Shown here: positions 17,091 through 25,050 of the stretch, piece by piece
How the letters are laid out: each line of letters begins with the position of its first letter
Numbering within the stretch: position 1 is the first letter of the stretch
NCBI RefSeq assembly: GCF_009663395.1
Contig: NZ_QKNW01000001.1
Span: 248,001-312,000, forward strand
Origin: Halosegnis longus
GTDB lineage: Archaea; Halobacteriota; Halobacteria; Halobacteriales; Haloarculaceae
Length of the DNA: 64,000 nucleotides
Reading direction: 5' to 3'
Translations under genes and position numbers: made by a program
The notes under the pieces: generated by a model
Seen by the model: only the letters and a program-made list of their open reading frames with translations
The model's database searches: none
What the model was told of the DNA's origin: nothing

Positions 17091-17660
17091 ATGACAGAGC
17101 CGATGGGTCGCTTCGAGACCCCCGCGCTGGCGGAGTTACCCGACGACGTCCGCGAACGCATCGAGACGGAGACAGAGGAGGCCGGCTTCACGCCGAACGT
17201 CTTCTCGGCGTTCGCCTACAAGCCGAGCCACTTCCGCGCTTTCTTCGAGTACCACGACGCCATCATCGACGACGCGGCCATCGAGCGGGCCGAAATCGAG
17301 ATGCTCATCGTCACCGTTTCGGGCATCAACGACTGTCTCTACTGCGTCGTCGCTCACGGCGCACTCCTGCGTATCTACAGCGGTCGCCCGAAGCTCGCCG
17401 ACCAGCTCGCCACCAACCACCGGAGCGCCGACCTCACGGAGCGTCGCCGCGCCATGCTGGACTTCGCCGAACTCCTCACCGAGTCGCCGGGCGAGGTCGA
17501 CGACGCCGCGGTCGCGGCGCTGAAGGAGGCCGGCTTCTCCGACGAGCAGGTGTGGGACATCGCCACCGTCGTCGCCTACTACAACCTCTCGAACCGCCTC
17601 GCGACGGTCGCGGATATGCGACCGAACGACGAGTTCTACACCCTCGGCCGCGGCGAGTAA
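17091..17660 (+). CDS. AhpD-like (carboxymuconolactone decarboxylase family) peroxidase-related protein
   Basis: A 189-residue helical protein with the catalytic CxxC of AhpD-type alkylhydroperoxidases in GINDCLYCVVAHGALLRI, with the downstream His of the proton relay. The rest (ELPDDVRERIETETEEAG, AFFEYHDAI, DEQVWDIATVVAYYNLSNRL) fits the peroxidase-related enzyme subfamily. It probably reduces organic peroxides, with an unknown electron donor. AATTAAC (17061-17067) is 27 bp upstream. It is convergent with a DUF4396 membrane gene, with the stops back to back. Confidence 0.87.
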   Translation: MTEPMGRFETPALAELPDDVRERIETETEEAGFTPNVFSAFAYKPSHFRAFFEYHDAIIDDAAIERAEIEMLIVTVSGINDCLYCVVAHGALLRIYSGRPKLADQLATNHRSADLTERRRAMLDFAELLTESPGEVDDAAVAALKEAGFSDEQVWDIATVVAYYNLSNRLATVADMRPNDEFYTLGRGE

Positions 17661-18317
17661 TCAGGTCCCTCGGGGGTCGGCCATTCCGCCTTTCACGCCG
17701 ACCGCGACCAGTCCGACGTTCACCGGATACGCGACGAGGAGACCGACGCTCAACGAGAAGACGAGCCCGGACCAGAAGAGCACGGAGCCGATGGGCGCCT
17801 CGCCGGCAATCCAGATGTCCGTCCCGATTGCGGTCACCTCCATCACGGTGATCGAGGGCGTCTCCGAGTAGAGCGCGTCCGTCACCGCCGTCGTGAGCGA
17901 TTCGCCTTCCTGGACGAGCGGGCCGACGGTGAGCGCGAAGCCGGCGAGATACGCACACGCGAACGTCGTCGCCGCGACGCCCAGCGTCGACAGCGAGAGG
18001 ATGCCCGCCGCAACGACGACGCCGACGACCTCGCCCGCGCCACACCCCGAATAGCAGTGGGCGACCGAGCGAAACCCCCGCCGCCACAGCGTATCCGCGG
18101 GAATCGCCGACCGGCCGCTGTAGGCGTAGACGATGAGCCCGAGCGGTCCGGAGTACAGCACCGTCAATACCCAGACGAACTGCATCAGCGGGGCGAGGTG
18201 GCTGTTGTGCGCCCGGAGGTCGTACGCGAAGACGGCCAGCGAACAGGCGACCAGAACGACCCAGGCGGCGAGCACGCGCGGGTCGGTCAGCACGGCTCGG
18301 AGGGCCTCCACGACCAT
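17661..18317 (-). CDS. DUF4396 membrane protein
   Basis: A 218-residue protein with about six spans. The motif SVAHCYSGCGAGEVVG in a central span is typical of DUF4396, whose paired His/Cys residues suggest metal contact. It lies divergent from an AsnC-TRASH regulator and near a Met-rich membrane protein, so I infer a role in copper or another soft metal. No transport activity has been shown from this sequence. Minus-strand TGCATACTAC (about 18339-18350) is 27 bp before the ATG. Confidence 0.75.
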   Translation of the reverse strand: MVVEALRAVLTDPRVLAAWVVLVACSLAVFAYDLRAHNSHLAPLMQFVWVLTVLYSGPLGLIVYAYSGRSAIPADTLWRRGFRSVAHCYSGCGAGEVVGVVVAAGILSLSTLGVAATTFACAYLAGFALTVGPLVQEGESLTTAVTDALYSETPSITVMEVTAIGTDIWIAGEAPIGSVLFWSGLVFSLSVGLLVAYPVNVGLVAVGVKGGMADPRGT

Positions 18318-18430
18318 GTGCCGGCGTTCTCACGACAGTAGTATGCATCTTGGGGCGACGAGCGTGTCGTAGACAGGAATCTGAACTCGACGGGCGTGAA
18401 CACTTTGGGGTGAAACGACCAACCGCCGGT
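18318..18430. promoter_or_regulatory. Divergent control region between DUF4396 and the AsnC-TRASH regulator
   Basis: This 113-bp spacer carries a TATA-like box for each gene at 26-28 bp from its start. A near-repeated ATCTTGGGGC / ACTTTGGGGT element (about 18350 and 18403) could be an operator. No other structure is seen. Confidence 0.4.
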
Positions 18431-19000
18431 ATGCCACTCGACGAGACGGACTTCGAGATTCTCTCTCTGCTCGCGGCGGACGCCCGTCGGCCGTACAGCG
18501 ACATCGGCGACGTGGTCGATCTGTCTGGACCGGCCGTCTCCCAGCGGGTCACCCGGCTGCGTGAAAGCGGCGTCATCGACGGCTTCACCGTCAGTCTGAA
18601 CCGCGACCAACTCCGAGCTGGCGTCGGGGTACTCGTGACCGTTCCGAACCCCGGAGACGTGGACGCGCTCCGCGACCGACTCGCCGCGGCCGACGGCGTC
18701 GAAGGCGTGTTCACCGCCGTCGACGGGACGGTCCGGTTCACGGGCCGGACGGCCGCGGACGACGTGCGCTCGTGGGTGAGCGAACTGGTCGCGTCGGACA
18801 GCTTCGACGTGGAACTGCTCGACAGCGTGGCGTGGGAGCCGTCGGTCGCTGGCGGCGGCTTCGCCGTCGCCTGCGCGGAGTGTTCGAACACCGTCGACTC
18901 CGAAGGGGAGTCGATTCGGCTCGACGGGGAGACATATCACTTCTGTTGTTCCTCCTGTCGCGCGCGCTTCGAGGAGCGATACGAGCGACTCAGCGAGTGA
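18431..19000 (+). CDS. Lrp/AsnC regulator with C-terminal TRASH metal-binding domain
   Basis: A 189-residue DNA-binding protein. Residues 1-50 form an AsnC-type HTH (ETDFEILSLLAADARRPYSD, then GPAVSQRVTRLRESGVI), followed by a RAM-like effector region (about 65-140). The C-terminus carries VACAECSNTV and YHFCCSSCRARFEERYE, the Cys pattern of TRASH domains that bind copper or zinc. A Halobacterium protein of this build is known to control copper efflux. I infer a similar metal-responsive role. It is divergent from DUF4396 and 38 bp upstream of a Met-rich membrane protein. The start at 18431 has a box 26-30 bp upstream. Confidence 0.88.
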   Translation: MPLDETDFEILSLLAADARRPYSDIGDVVDLSGPAVSQRVTRLRESGVIDGFTVSLNRDQLRAGVGVLVTVPNPGDVDALRDRLAAADGVEGVFTAVDGTVRFTGRTAADDVRSWVSELVASDSFDVELLDSVAWEPSVAGGGFAVACAECSNTVDSEGESIRLDGETYHFCCSSCRARFEERYERLSE

Positions 19001-19038
19001 GTCGGAAGGCAGTTCCGGACGCCGCCACAACGAGGGGT

Positions 19039-19434
19039 ATGCTCACGCCGACCAGACAGTACGGGGCCGCCATCGCGCTCGCGTCGGGACTGTACTCGCT
19101 GTTCGCGATGGACGGGGGGATGGCGTCGACGGCCGGCACGGTGATGGCCGTCGTCGGGGCCGTCGCGGTCGTCCACGGTATCGTCCTGCTCACGCCCGTC
19201 GCCGACCGACTCGGGAACGCCAGCGGCCCGCTCATGGTGGGCTACTCGCTCGTCATGCTGGTGAATCAGGCCGTCGCGATGGATTCCGGCGGCTCGTCGA
19301 CCGACATGGGAATGGGGATGGACAGCTCGCAGATGGGTGAGATGATGGCTCTCGACGCGGGGATGGTGGCGCTCGCCGCACTGATGCTCGTCTCCGGGCT
19401 CATCATGACGCGAACCGACGAGACGGGGATGTAG
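19039..19434 (+). CDS. Met-rich four-span membrane protein, possibly copper-related
   Basis: A 131-residue protein with four spans (about 8-28, 32-52, 62-82, 105-125). The loop between spans three and four is unusually rich in Met (MAMDSGGSSTD, then MGMGMDSSQMGEMM), the kind of cluster that binds Cu(I) in periplasmic copper proteins. I recognise no family. It follows the TRASH regulator on the same strand after 38 bp and is probably co-transcribed. A longer upstream frame is a shadow of the regulator gene. Confidence 0.65.
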   Translation: MLTPTRQYGAAIALASGLYSLFAMDGGMASTAGTVMAVVGAVAVVHGIVLLTPVADRLGNASGPLMVGYSLVMLVNQAVAMDSGGSSTDMGMGMDSSQMGEMMALDAGMVALAALMLVSGLIMTRTDETGM

Positions 19435-20961
19435 CTACAGTTCCATCGACTCGGCCATCGACCGCACCTCGCTGGCTCGTTCACGAATCGCAGCCATCTC
19501 CTCGTCGTCCTTGTTCTCGAGGTGGGAGTAGACCAACCCCATCCGGTGATTGTCGCCCAAGCTGTCCTCGTTTCGGTCGAGAAACTCCCAGTAGAGGGTG
19601 TTGAACGGACAGGCACCCTCACCGGTGGCCTTCGTGTGGTAGTAGTCACAGTCGCCACAGTAGTCGCTCATCTTGTTCACGTAGTTGGCGGAGGAGGCGT
19701 ACGGCTTCGTCGCGAAGATGCCCCGTCCGAACGAGCCCATCTCGACGACGTTGGGCGTCGTCACCCAGTGGTAGGCGTCGACGTAGCCGGCGTGGAACCA
19801 GTCGTTGAGTTGCGCGGGTTCGACGCCGTAGATGAGCGCGAAGTTCGAGAGGATCATCAGCCGCTCGATGTGGTGGCTGTACCCTCGTTTGCGCACGCCG
19901 TCGACCACGTCGGAGAGACACCGCATGTCGGTCTCGCCGGTCCAGAACGCCTCGGGGAGGTCCTCCGTCGCGTCGAGTTGGTTCGCCGAGGCGAGCTCCG
20001 GCATCCCCTCGCGGTAGGTGTGGCGCATGAACTCCCGCCAGCCGAGCAGCTGCCGGACGAACCCCTCGACGCTGTTGAGCGGTGTGTCGGGCTGTTCGCG
20101 GGCTCCCTCGATGACGGCCTCGATGACCTCGGCGGGGTGGAGCAGGCCGACGTTGATTGCCCCGGACAGGAGCGCGTGGTTCAGCGACCACTCGTCGTCG
20201 AGCATGGCGTCCTGATACGGGCCGAATTCGGCGAGCCGCTCGTCGACGAACGTATCGAGCGCGTCGAGCGCTTGCTCGCGCGTCGTCGGCCAGAAGAACG
20301 GCTCCGGGTCGGCCCACTCCGGGCCGGGCGGGTCGGTGTCGTAGCTCCCCGACAGATTCCGCGCCCACTCCCACACCTCGCGGGTGGTCGCGTCCATCTC
20401 GTAGCGGGGCGGGTCGGGCGTCTCGTACTCCTCGCCGGGGAACTGTTGATTCTCGTCGTCGTAGTTCCACTCCCCGCCGACGGGGTCGCCGTCGACCATC
20501 AGGTAGCCGGTCTCGCGGCGCATGTACCGGTAGAAGTTCTCGTGGCGATACGGCGGGTCGCCGTCGCCGGCGTGCTCGTCCCACTGCTCGCGCGTCGAGA
20601 GGAACAGGTCGTTTTCGACCACCTCAAGCGTGCCGCCACGCTCCTCAACGAGCGACTGGAGTCGGTCGCTCGTGCCGTAGGAAGGTGATTCCATCACGAC
20701 GAGGTCGTCGTCCGGATAGCTCTCGAAGTGGGCGTCGAAGCCGTCGGCGAACGTCTCACACCGGTAGTAGTCGACGGTCGTGCCCGACTCGCGCAGGCGG
20801 TCGCGGAACTGTCGCATCGCGGCGAAGACGAGGGTGAGCTTGTGCGGGTGGTACGCGCGCCGGCGGGCGAAGGCCGTCGCCTCGATCATCACGACGCGGT
20901 CTGCGTCTGCGACGGGACCGTACGCCGGGTGGAGCTGGTCGCCCAAGACGAGCACTGCCAT
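19435..20961 (-). CDS. Iron-sulfur cryptochrome/photolyase (PhrB-like, (6-4) photolyase type)
   Basis: A 508-residue flavoprotein. The start MAVLVLGDQLHPAYGP and the C-terminal FAD-binding region, including HIERLMILSNFALIYG, define the deoxyribodipyrimidine photolyase-related group. Four cysteines lie at 348 (MRCLSD), 435 and 438 (YCGDCDYYH) and 451 (GEGACPFN). Their spacing (3 and 13 between the last three, 87 before) nearly equals that of the [4Fe-4S] ligands of Agrobacterium PhrB. It should repair UV (6-4) photoproducts or sense light. The start at 20961 fits the family; 17 more in-frame residues upstream do not. Confidence 0.92.
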   Translation of the reverse strand: MAVLVLGDQLHPAYGPVADADRVVMIEATAFARRRAYHPHKLTLVFAAMRQFRDRLRESGTTVDYYRCETFADGFDAHFESYPDDDLVVMESPSYGTSDRLQSLVEERGGTLEVVENDLFLSTREQWDEHAGDGDPPYRHENFYRYMRRETGYLMVDGDPVGGEWNYDDENQQFPGEEYETPDPPRYEMDATTREVWEWARNLSGSYDTDPPGPEWADPEPFFWPTTREQALDALDTFVDERLAEFGPYQDAMLDDEWSLNHALLSGAINVGLLHPAEVIEAVIEGAREQPDTPLNSVEGFVRQLLGWREFMRHTYREGMPELASANQLDATEDLPEAFWTGETDMRCLSDVVDGVRKRGYSHHIERLMILSNFALIYGVEPAQLNDWFHAGYVDAYHWVTTPNVVEMGSFGRGIFATKPYASSANYVNKMSDYCGDCDYYHTKATGEGACPFNTLYWEFLDRNEDSLGDNHRMGLVYSHLENKDDEEMAAIRERASEVRSMAESMEL

Positions 20962-21027
20962 ACCGGGTGTACGGGCGAGGGGGCGAAGAAACCACGCGTC
21001 GGCGTGTGTCACTCACTCTCGAAGGAG

Positions 21028-21035
21028 ACTTATTC
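21028..21035 (+). promoter_or_regulatory. TATA-like box of the halocyanin-like gene
   Basis: ACTTATTC is centred 27 bp before ATG 21058. Confidence 0.5.
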
Positions 21036-21057
21036 GCGGCCGTCCCCTCCCTCCGGT

Positions 21058-21534
21058 ATGGACGAGTCTACGTTGACCCGGCGGCGACTGCTCGGGACAC
21101 TCGGAGCTGCGGGCGCTGTCGGCATTGCGGGCTGTAGCAGCGGTGGAAACGGCGGCGGGTCGACGGGGGGACCGGAGGAGCGCGTCTCGACGTTTCTCTC
21201 CAGTGGCCGCCCCGCCCGCGGCTACGACGAGATCATCGACATGACCGGGCAAGACGAGGTGGTCGTGGAGGTCGGCGCCGGCGGAAACGGGCTCGCCTTC
21301 GCGCCCGCGGCGGTCCGTATCTCCACGGAGACGACCGTCTCGTGGCAGTGGACCGGCCGCGGCGGCCGCCACAACGTCGTCGCCGCGAGCGACTCCGACT
21401 TCGACTTCCAGAGCGGGAGCCCGAAGCTAGAGGCCGACCCGTTCGAGCGGTCGTTCGACGACGCCGGCGTCGGTCTCTACTACTGTGGTCCCCACCGGTC
21501 GCTCGGCATGGAAGGGGCGCTCATCGTCGAGTAG
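21058..21534 (+). CDS. Halocyanin-like blue copper lipoprotein
   Basis: A 158-residue type I copper protein. The start TLTRRRLLGTLGAAGAVGIAGC is a Tat signal with a lipobox, so the mature protein should be lipid-anchored outside the membrane. Copper ligands are His105 (GRHNVV), Cys143, His146 and Met151 (YYCGPHRSLGM), the C-x2-H-x4-M loop of plastocyanin relatives. It probably carries electrons in respiration. It lies opposite the photolyase, next to the metal-related cluster. Confidence 0.9.
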   Translation: MDESTLTRRRLLGTLGAAGAVGIAGCSSGGNGGGSTGGPEERVSTFLSSGRPARGYDEIIDMTGQDEVVVEVGAGGNGLAFAPAAVRISTETTVSWQWTGRGGRHNVVAASDSDFDFQSGSPKLEADPFERSFDDAGVGLYYCGPHRSLGMEGALIVE

Positions 21535-21544
21535 CAGAGGCGAG

Positions 21545-21550
21545 CTTTTT
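21545..21550 (+). promoter_or_regulatory. TATA-like box of the UDG-family gene
   Basis: CTTTTT, centred 27 bp before GTG 21575, supports that GTG as the start. Confidence 0.45.
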
Positions 21551-21574
21551 GTCACCGACCGCCTCAGAGTCGGT

Positions 21575-22174
21575 GTGGAGACGGTTACGACGGAGACATC
21601 CAACCCGTTCGGGATGCGTATCGACGGCCCGGCGGTGTACGGTTACGGGGACGCCAACGCCGATTTTCACGTGTTCGGGGACTCGCCGGCTCGCCACGGC
21701 GGCGCCGAGACGGGCGTCCCGTTCACCGACGGCGAGACTGGCCGCCGGCTGCAGGCGCTCGTTCACGAACTCGGCTTTGCGGCCGACGCGTACGCCGACG
21801 AGCCGGAGCTTTCGAACCTGTATCTCTCCTACATCCATCCGGGAGAGGGTGAGCCGACCCCCGCGAGCTACGCCGACCAGGAGCGGTTTCTGGACGCGGA
21901 ACTGCGAGCTATCAACGCGCACATCCTCCTGCCGGTCGGAGACCGCGCGTTCGCGTACGCGCTCGAACACCACACTTCGGTGCGCGACAAGACGGACCCG
22001 CGGACGAGTGAGATGCACGCCACCCCCGTCCGGGGGCGTGGCTTCCTCGTCATTCCGGTGAAGGAGCCGACGGAGTGGACCGAGACCGACCGCGAGCGGC
22101 TGTTCGCGACGCTGCGAGAGCTGCTCGACGGTGATTACAGACAGACGAAAGGCGTCGCGACGACGATCGGTTAG
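21575..22174 (+). CDS. Uracil-DNA glycosylase family protein
   Basis: A protein of 199 residues from GTG 21575. Motif-1-like sequence FHVFGDSPARHGGAETGVPF resembles the uracil-binding loop GEAPGxxEDxxGxPF of UDG families 4 and 5, but the acidic catalytic position and the Fe-S cysteines are absent. Later ILLPVGDRAFAYALEHHT matches the ligand-loop region. It may excise damaged bases or be a divergent, non-catalytic relative. The frame opens earlier at 21485, inside the halocyanin gene. Its stop overlaps the convergent dehalogenase stop by four bases. Confidence 0.65.
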   Translation: METVTTETSNPFGMRIDGPAVYGYGDANADFHVFGDSPARHGGAETGVPFTDGETGRRLQALVHELGFAADAYADEPELSNLYLSYIHPGEGEPTPASYADQERFLDAELRAINAHILLPVGDRAFAYALEHHTSVRDKTDPRTSEMHATPVRGRGFLVIPVKEPTEWTETDRERLFATLRELLDGDYRQTKGVATTIG

Positions 22175-23055
22175 GTTCTGTCGACGAACGCGACAATCTG
22201 TTCTGCGATTTCCTCGCCGGCGTCCTCCTGCAGGAAGTGACCACCGCCCTCGATCCACACGTCGGGCTGGTCGCTCGCGGTGGGGAGATGCTCGCGCAGC
22301 GAGTCGCGGTTGTCGTGGGTAATCGGGTCGCTGTCGGAAAAGAGCACGAACGCCGGCTTCTCCCACTCGCCGAGTCGTTCGGCCGCTGCACGCGTCATCT
22401 CCGCGCCGTCGCCGCCGTTCTTGCGCGGCACCATGTCAGGCCACGCCCGCGCGCCGGCTTTCAGTTCCGGCGTCGGGTACGGGGCCTCGTAGGCGGCGAG
22501 CGTCTCGTCGCTGAGTTCGGTTACCGTCGCGTTCTGGATGAGCATGTCCAGCGGGAGGTCGTCGGTTCGCTCCACGAAGTCGCGGAACTCCTCCCACGCG
22601 TCGGGCATCTCCTGTGTGCCGGTGGGTATCCCCGTGTTCATCGGGACGAGTCGGGCGAACCGCTCCGGATTGTTCGCGGCGAGCGTCAGCCCGAGAATCC
22701 CGCCCCAGTCCTGACACACGAGGGTGATGTTCTGGAGGTCGAGGTCGGTGATGAACCGCTCGAAAGCGTCGTAATGCATCCGGAAGCTGTACTCCTCGCG
22801 GTCGGTGTACTTGTCCGAGCGACCGAAGCCGATTGCGTCGGGGACGACGACCCGGCCCCGCTCGGACAGCCCGGGAATCAGCTTCCGGTAGAGATACCCC
22901 CACGTCGGCTCGCCGTGGAGACACAGGAAGGTCTCCTCGCCCTCGCCGACGTCGACGTACGCCATCTCCGGGTCGCCGACCGAGACGCGCTCGACCGGGT
23001 AGTCGTACTCCTCGAACGGGCCGATGTCGTCGCCGCTCGCGTCGTGTAACGCCAT
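22171..23055 (-). CDS. Haloalkane dehalogenase (alpha/beta hydrolase, HLD-I type)
   Basis: A 294-residue enzyme that would cleave carbon-halogen bonds by an ester intermediate. LHGEPTWGYLYRKLI supplies the oxyanion and halide-binding residues, CQDWGG the nucleophile (Asp116), SDSDPI the acid (Asp243 likely) and GGHFLQED the base (His273). This arrangement is that of DhlA/DhmA-type dehalogenases rather than epoxide hydrolases. True substrates in a salt environment are unknown. I chose ATG 23055 because a family-like MALHDASGDD start fits; an in-frame extension to 23103 adds 16 unrelated residues. It is convergent with the UDG-like gene. Confidence 0.87.
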   Translation of the reverse strand: MALHDASGDDIGPFEEYDYPVERVSVGDPEMAYVDVGEGEETFLCLHGEPTWGYLYRKLIPGLSERGRVVVPDAIGFGRSDKYTDREEYSFRMHYDAFERFITDLDLQNITLVCQDWGGILGLTLAANNPERFARLVPMNTGIPTGTQEMPDAWEEFRDFVERTDDLPLDMLIQNATVTELSDETLAAYEAPYPTPELKAGARAWPDMVPRKNGGDGAEMTRAAAERLGEWEKPAFVLFSDSDPITHDNRDSLREHLPTASDQPDVWIEGGGHFLQEDAGEEIAEQIVAFVDRT

Positions 23056-23131
23056 TGGCGTCTCCACACCCGGAGCCGACAAAGGCGTTGTCCACGGGAA
23101 CACTCTTCACGCGTTCCGGTGAAGCCCGTGT

Positions 23132-24445
23132 ATGCAGATTACGTGCGAGCTTCACGGCACCGTCCGAGAGGCCTACGGGGCCAAGACCGCGACGGTCGCG
23201 CTCGATTCCGGGGCGACGGTCGGAGACCTGTTGAACACACTCGACGGCGGAAACGAGCGGGTCGCCCCGCTCGTTCGCAACGGCGACGGCGGGATTCGCC
23301 CCCACATCGCCGTCCACGTCAACGGCGAGAGCGTCGCCGCGGGCGAGGGCGCGGCGACCACGCTCGCCGGCGGCGACGAGGTGACGATTCTACCGTCCGT
23401 CTCCGGTGGGAAGCCGACGCTCCCCTTCGAGATGGAGACGGTTCGACTCGGGAACGCCGCCTTCGAGGGGTTGAACAACTGCTACGTGCTCGGACTGGAG
23501 GACGACGCCGAACTCACGCTCGTCGACACCGGCTTCCCGACCGACGAGACGCGCAGCGAACTCGACCGCGGACTCGCCGACATCGGCATCGACTTTGCTG
23601 ATATCGACCGGATTCTCCTCACCCACTGGCACGGCGACCACGCCGGACTCGCCGCCGAGATTCAGGCGGCGAGCGGCTGTTCGGTCCACGTCCACGTCGA
23701 CGACGCGCCGCTCGTCGACGGCTCGGAGGCGACACAGGACATGGACGACCCGGCCTTTCGTGACACGCTCACCAAGTGGGGGATGCCGCCACAGAAGCAG
23801 ACGGATCTGGCGGAGTTCCTCGACGCGAACGCGGCGGCCTACACCCGGCCGACGGTCGAGACGTTCACCGACGGCGACCGGTTCGATCTCGGGAGCGTCG
23901 AACTCGAAGCCGTCCACCTCCCGGGCCACACCGTCGGTCTCTGCGGCTTCGCCTTCGACGGCCACGACGGGAGAGAGCTATTTTCCGGCGATGCACTGCT
24001 TCCCTACTACACCCCGAACGTCGGCGGAGCCGACGTGCGCGTCACCGAACCACTCGCGGCGTATCTCGACACGCTCGTCCGCATCATCGACGGCGAGTAC
24101 GAGCGAGCGTGGCCCGGTCACCGCGGGGCCATCGTCGACCCGACCGGCCGCGCAGCCGACATCATCGACCACCACCGCGAGCGAACCGAGCGGGTGGTCG
24201 ACGTGCTCGCCGACGGTCCCGCGACGCCGTGGGAGGTGTCGGCCGAACTGTTCGGATCGCTCCACGCGATTCACATCCTCCACGGGCCGGGCGAGGCGTT
24301 CGCCCACCTGAACCACCTCGAAGACGCCGGCCTCGCGGCGCGTGACGGCCGAGCGTACGAACTCACGACGACGAATCCGGCGACTACAGAGTTGTTCCCG
24401 ACGGTCGCCGACCGACTCCGCCCGGGCTACGAGCCCGTTCACTGA
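23132..24445 (+). CDS. MoaD/SAMP-like ubiquitin-fold domain fused to a metallo-beta-lactamase hydrolase
   Basis: A 437-residue two-part protein. Residues 1-93 are a beta-grasp domain like MoaD, ThiS or the archaeal SAMP modifiers: VREAYGAKTATVAL, VHVNGESVAAGEG, and the terminal LPSVSGG with Gly92-Gly93, which in free SAMPs is the conjugation end. Residue 94 continues at once into an MBL hydrolase with LLTHWHGDHAGL (His165, His167, Asp169, His170), LEAVHLPGHTVGL, SGDALLPYY and a C-terminal winged-helix-like tail. The hydrolase could start on its own at ATG 23432. Substrate is unknown. A weak box CACTCTTC lies 27 bp before 23132. A protease that cuts after Gly-Gly could release both parts; this is inference. 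Confidence 0.8.
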   Translation: MQITCELHGTVREAYGAKTATVALDSGATVGDLLNTLDGGNERVAPLVRNGDGGIRPHIAVHVNGESVAAGEGAATTLAGGDEVTILPSVSGGKPTLPFEMETVRLGNAAFEGLNNCYVLGLEDDAELTLVDTGFPTDETRSELDRGLADIGIDFADIDRILLTHWHGDHAGLAAEIQAASGCSVHVHVDDAPLVDGSEATQDMDDPAFRDTLTKWGMPPQKQTDLAEFLDANAAAYTRPTVETFTDGDRFDLGSVELEAVHLPGHTVGLCGFAFDGHDGRELFSGDALLPYYTPNVGGADVRVTEPLAAYLDTLVRIIDGEYERAWPGHRGAIVDPTGRAADIIDHHRERTERVVDVLADGPATPWEVSAELFGSLHAIHILHGPGEAFAHLNHLEDAGLAARDGRAYELTTTNPATTELFPTVADRLRPGYEPVH

Positions 24446-25050
24446 GTCTGCCACCGCCGCCCGGCGAGCAGACAGACGGCCCCGAGCAGGAGTGCGGCCG
24501 GCGTGAGCGTCGCGGGAAGGATGGGGTACGCCGTCTCGACGGCGGCGTACGGCGAGCGTTCGAGCGTCGTCACGAGCCACGAGACCGCCTCGGGACCGGC
24601 GTAGGGAACGAGACAGAAGCCGACGGCGATGGCCGCGGTCGTCCCGCCGGTGACGAAACCGGTCAGCGCACACAGCTCCTCGACGACGAGTATCGTCTCG
24701 GCGCGCTCGTCCGAGAGGGAGTCGCTGTGCTCTCTGAGCACACCGAGTATCGACAACACGAGCGCGACGAGCGCGAGCATCGCTAACGCGGTGAGCGCGA
24801 CCAGACTCGTGTACGTCGGGACCGTTCCGGGGTCGACCAAGATGTTCATTCCGTCCGGAGAGACGAACGCGAAGACGCCGACTGCGACGCCGAACGCGAA
24901 CAGCACCACGCCGAGCCGCTGGAGCTTCTCTGCGAGCGACCACGGAAACACCGAGACGCGCTGGACGCGGAGCCGTTCGTACGCAGACCCCTCCGTCAGC
25001 GCGGCGGCGACCGGGTCGTCGTCACGCGTGTCATCGGTACGCATTACCAT
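24439..25050 (-). CDS. Four-span membrane protein of unknown function
   Basis: A 203-residue protein with a charged, cytoplasmic-looking N-terminus (about 40 residues) and four hydrophobic spans (about 48-70, 82-105, 130-150, 175-197). No motif I recognise. It overlaps the tail of the convergent MBL fusion gene by seven bases. Start is at ATG 25050 or 25044. TTTTTTGG on the minus strand (25069-25075) lies 22-28 bp upstream of those two starts. Confidence 0.55.
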   Translation of the reverse strand: MVMRTDDTRDDDPVAAALTEGSAYERLRVQRVSVFPWSLAEKLQRLGVVLFAFGVAVGVFAFVSPDGMNILVDPGTVPTYTSLVALTALAMLALVALVLSILGVLREHSDSLSDERAETILVVEELCALTGFVTGGTTAAIAVGFCLVPYAGPEAVSWLVTTLERSPYAAVETAYPILPATLTPAALLLGAVCLLAGRRWQTQ

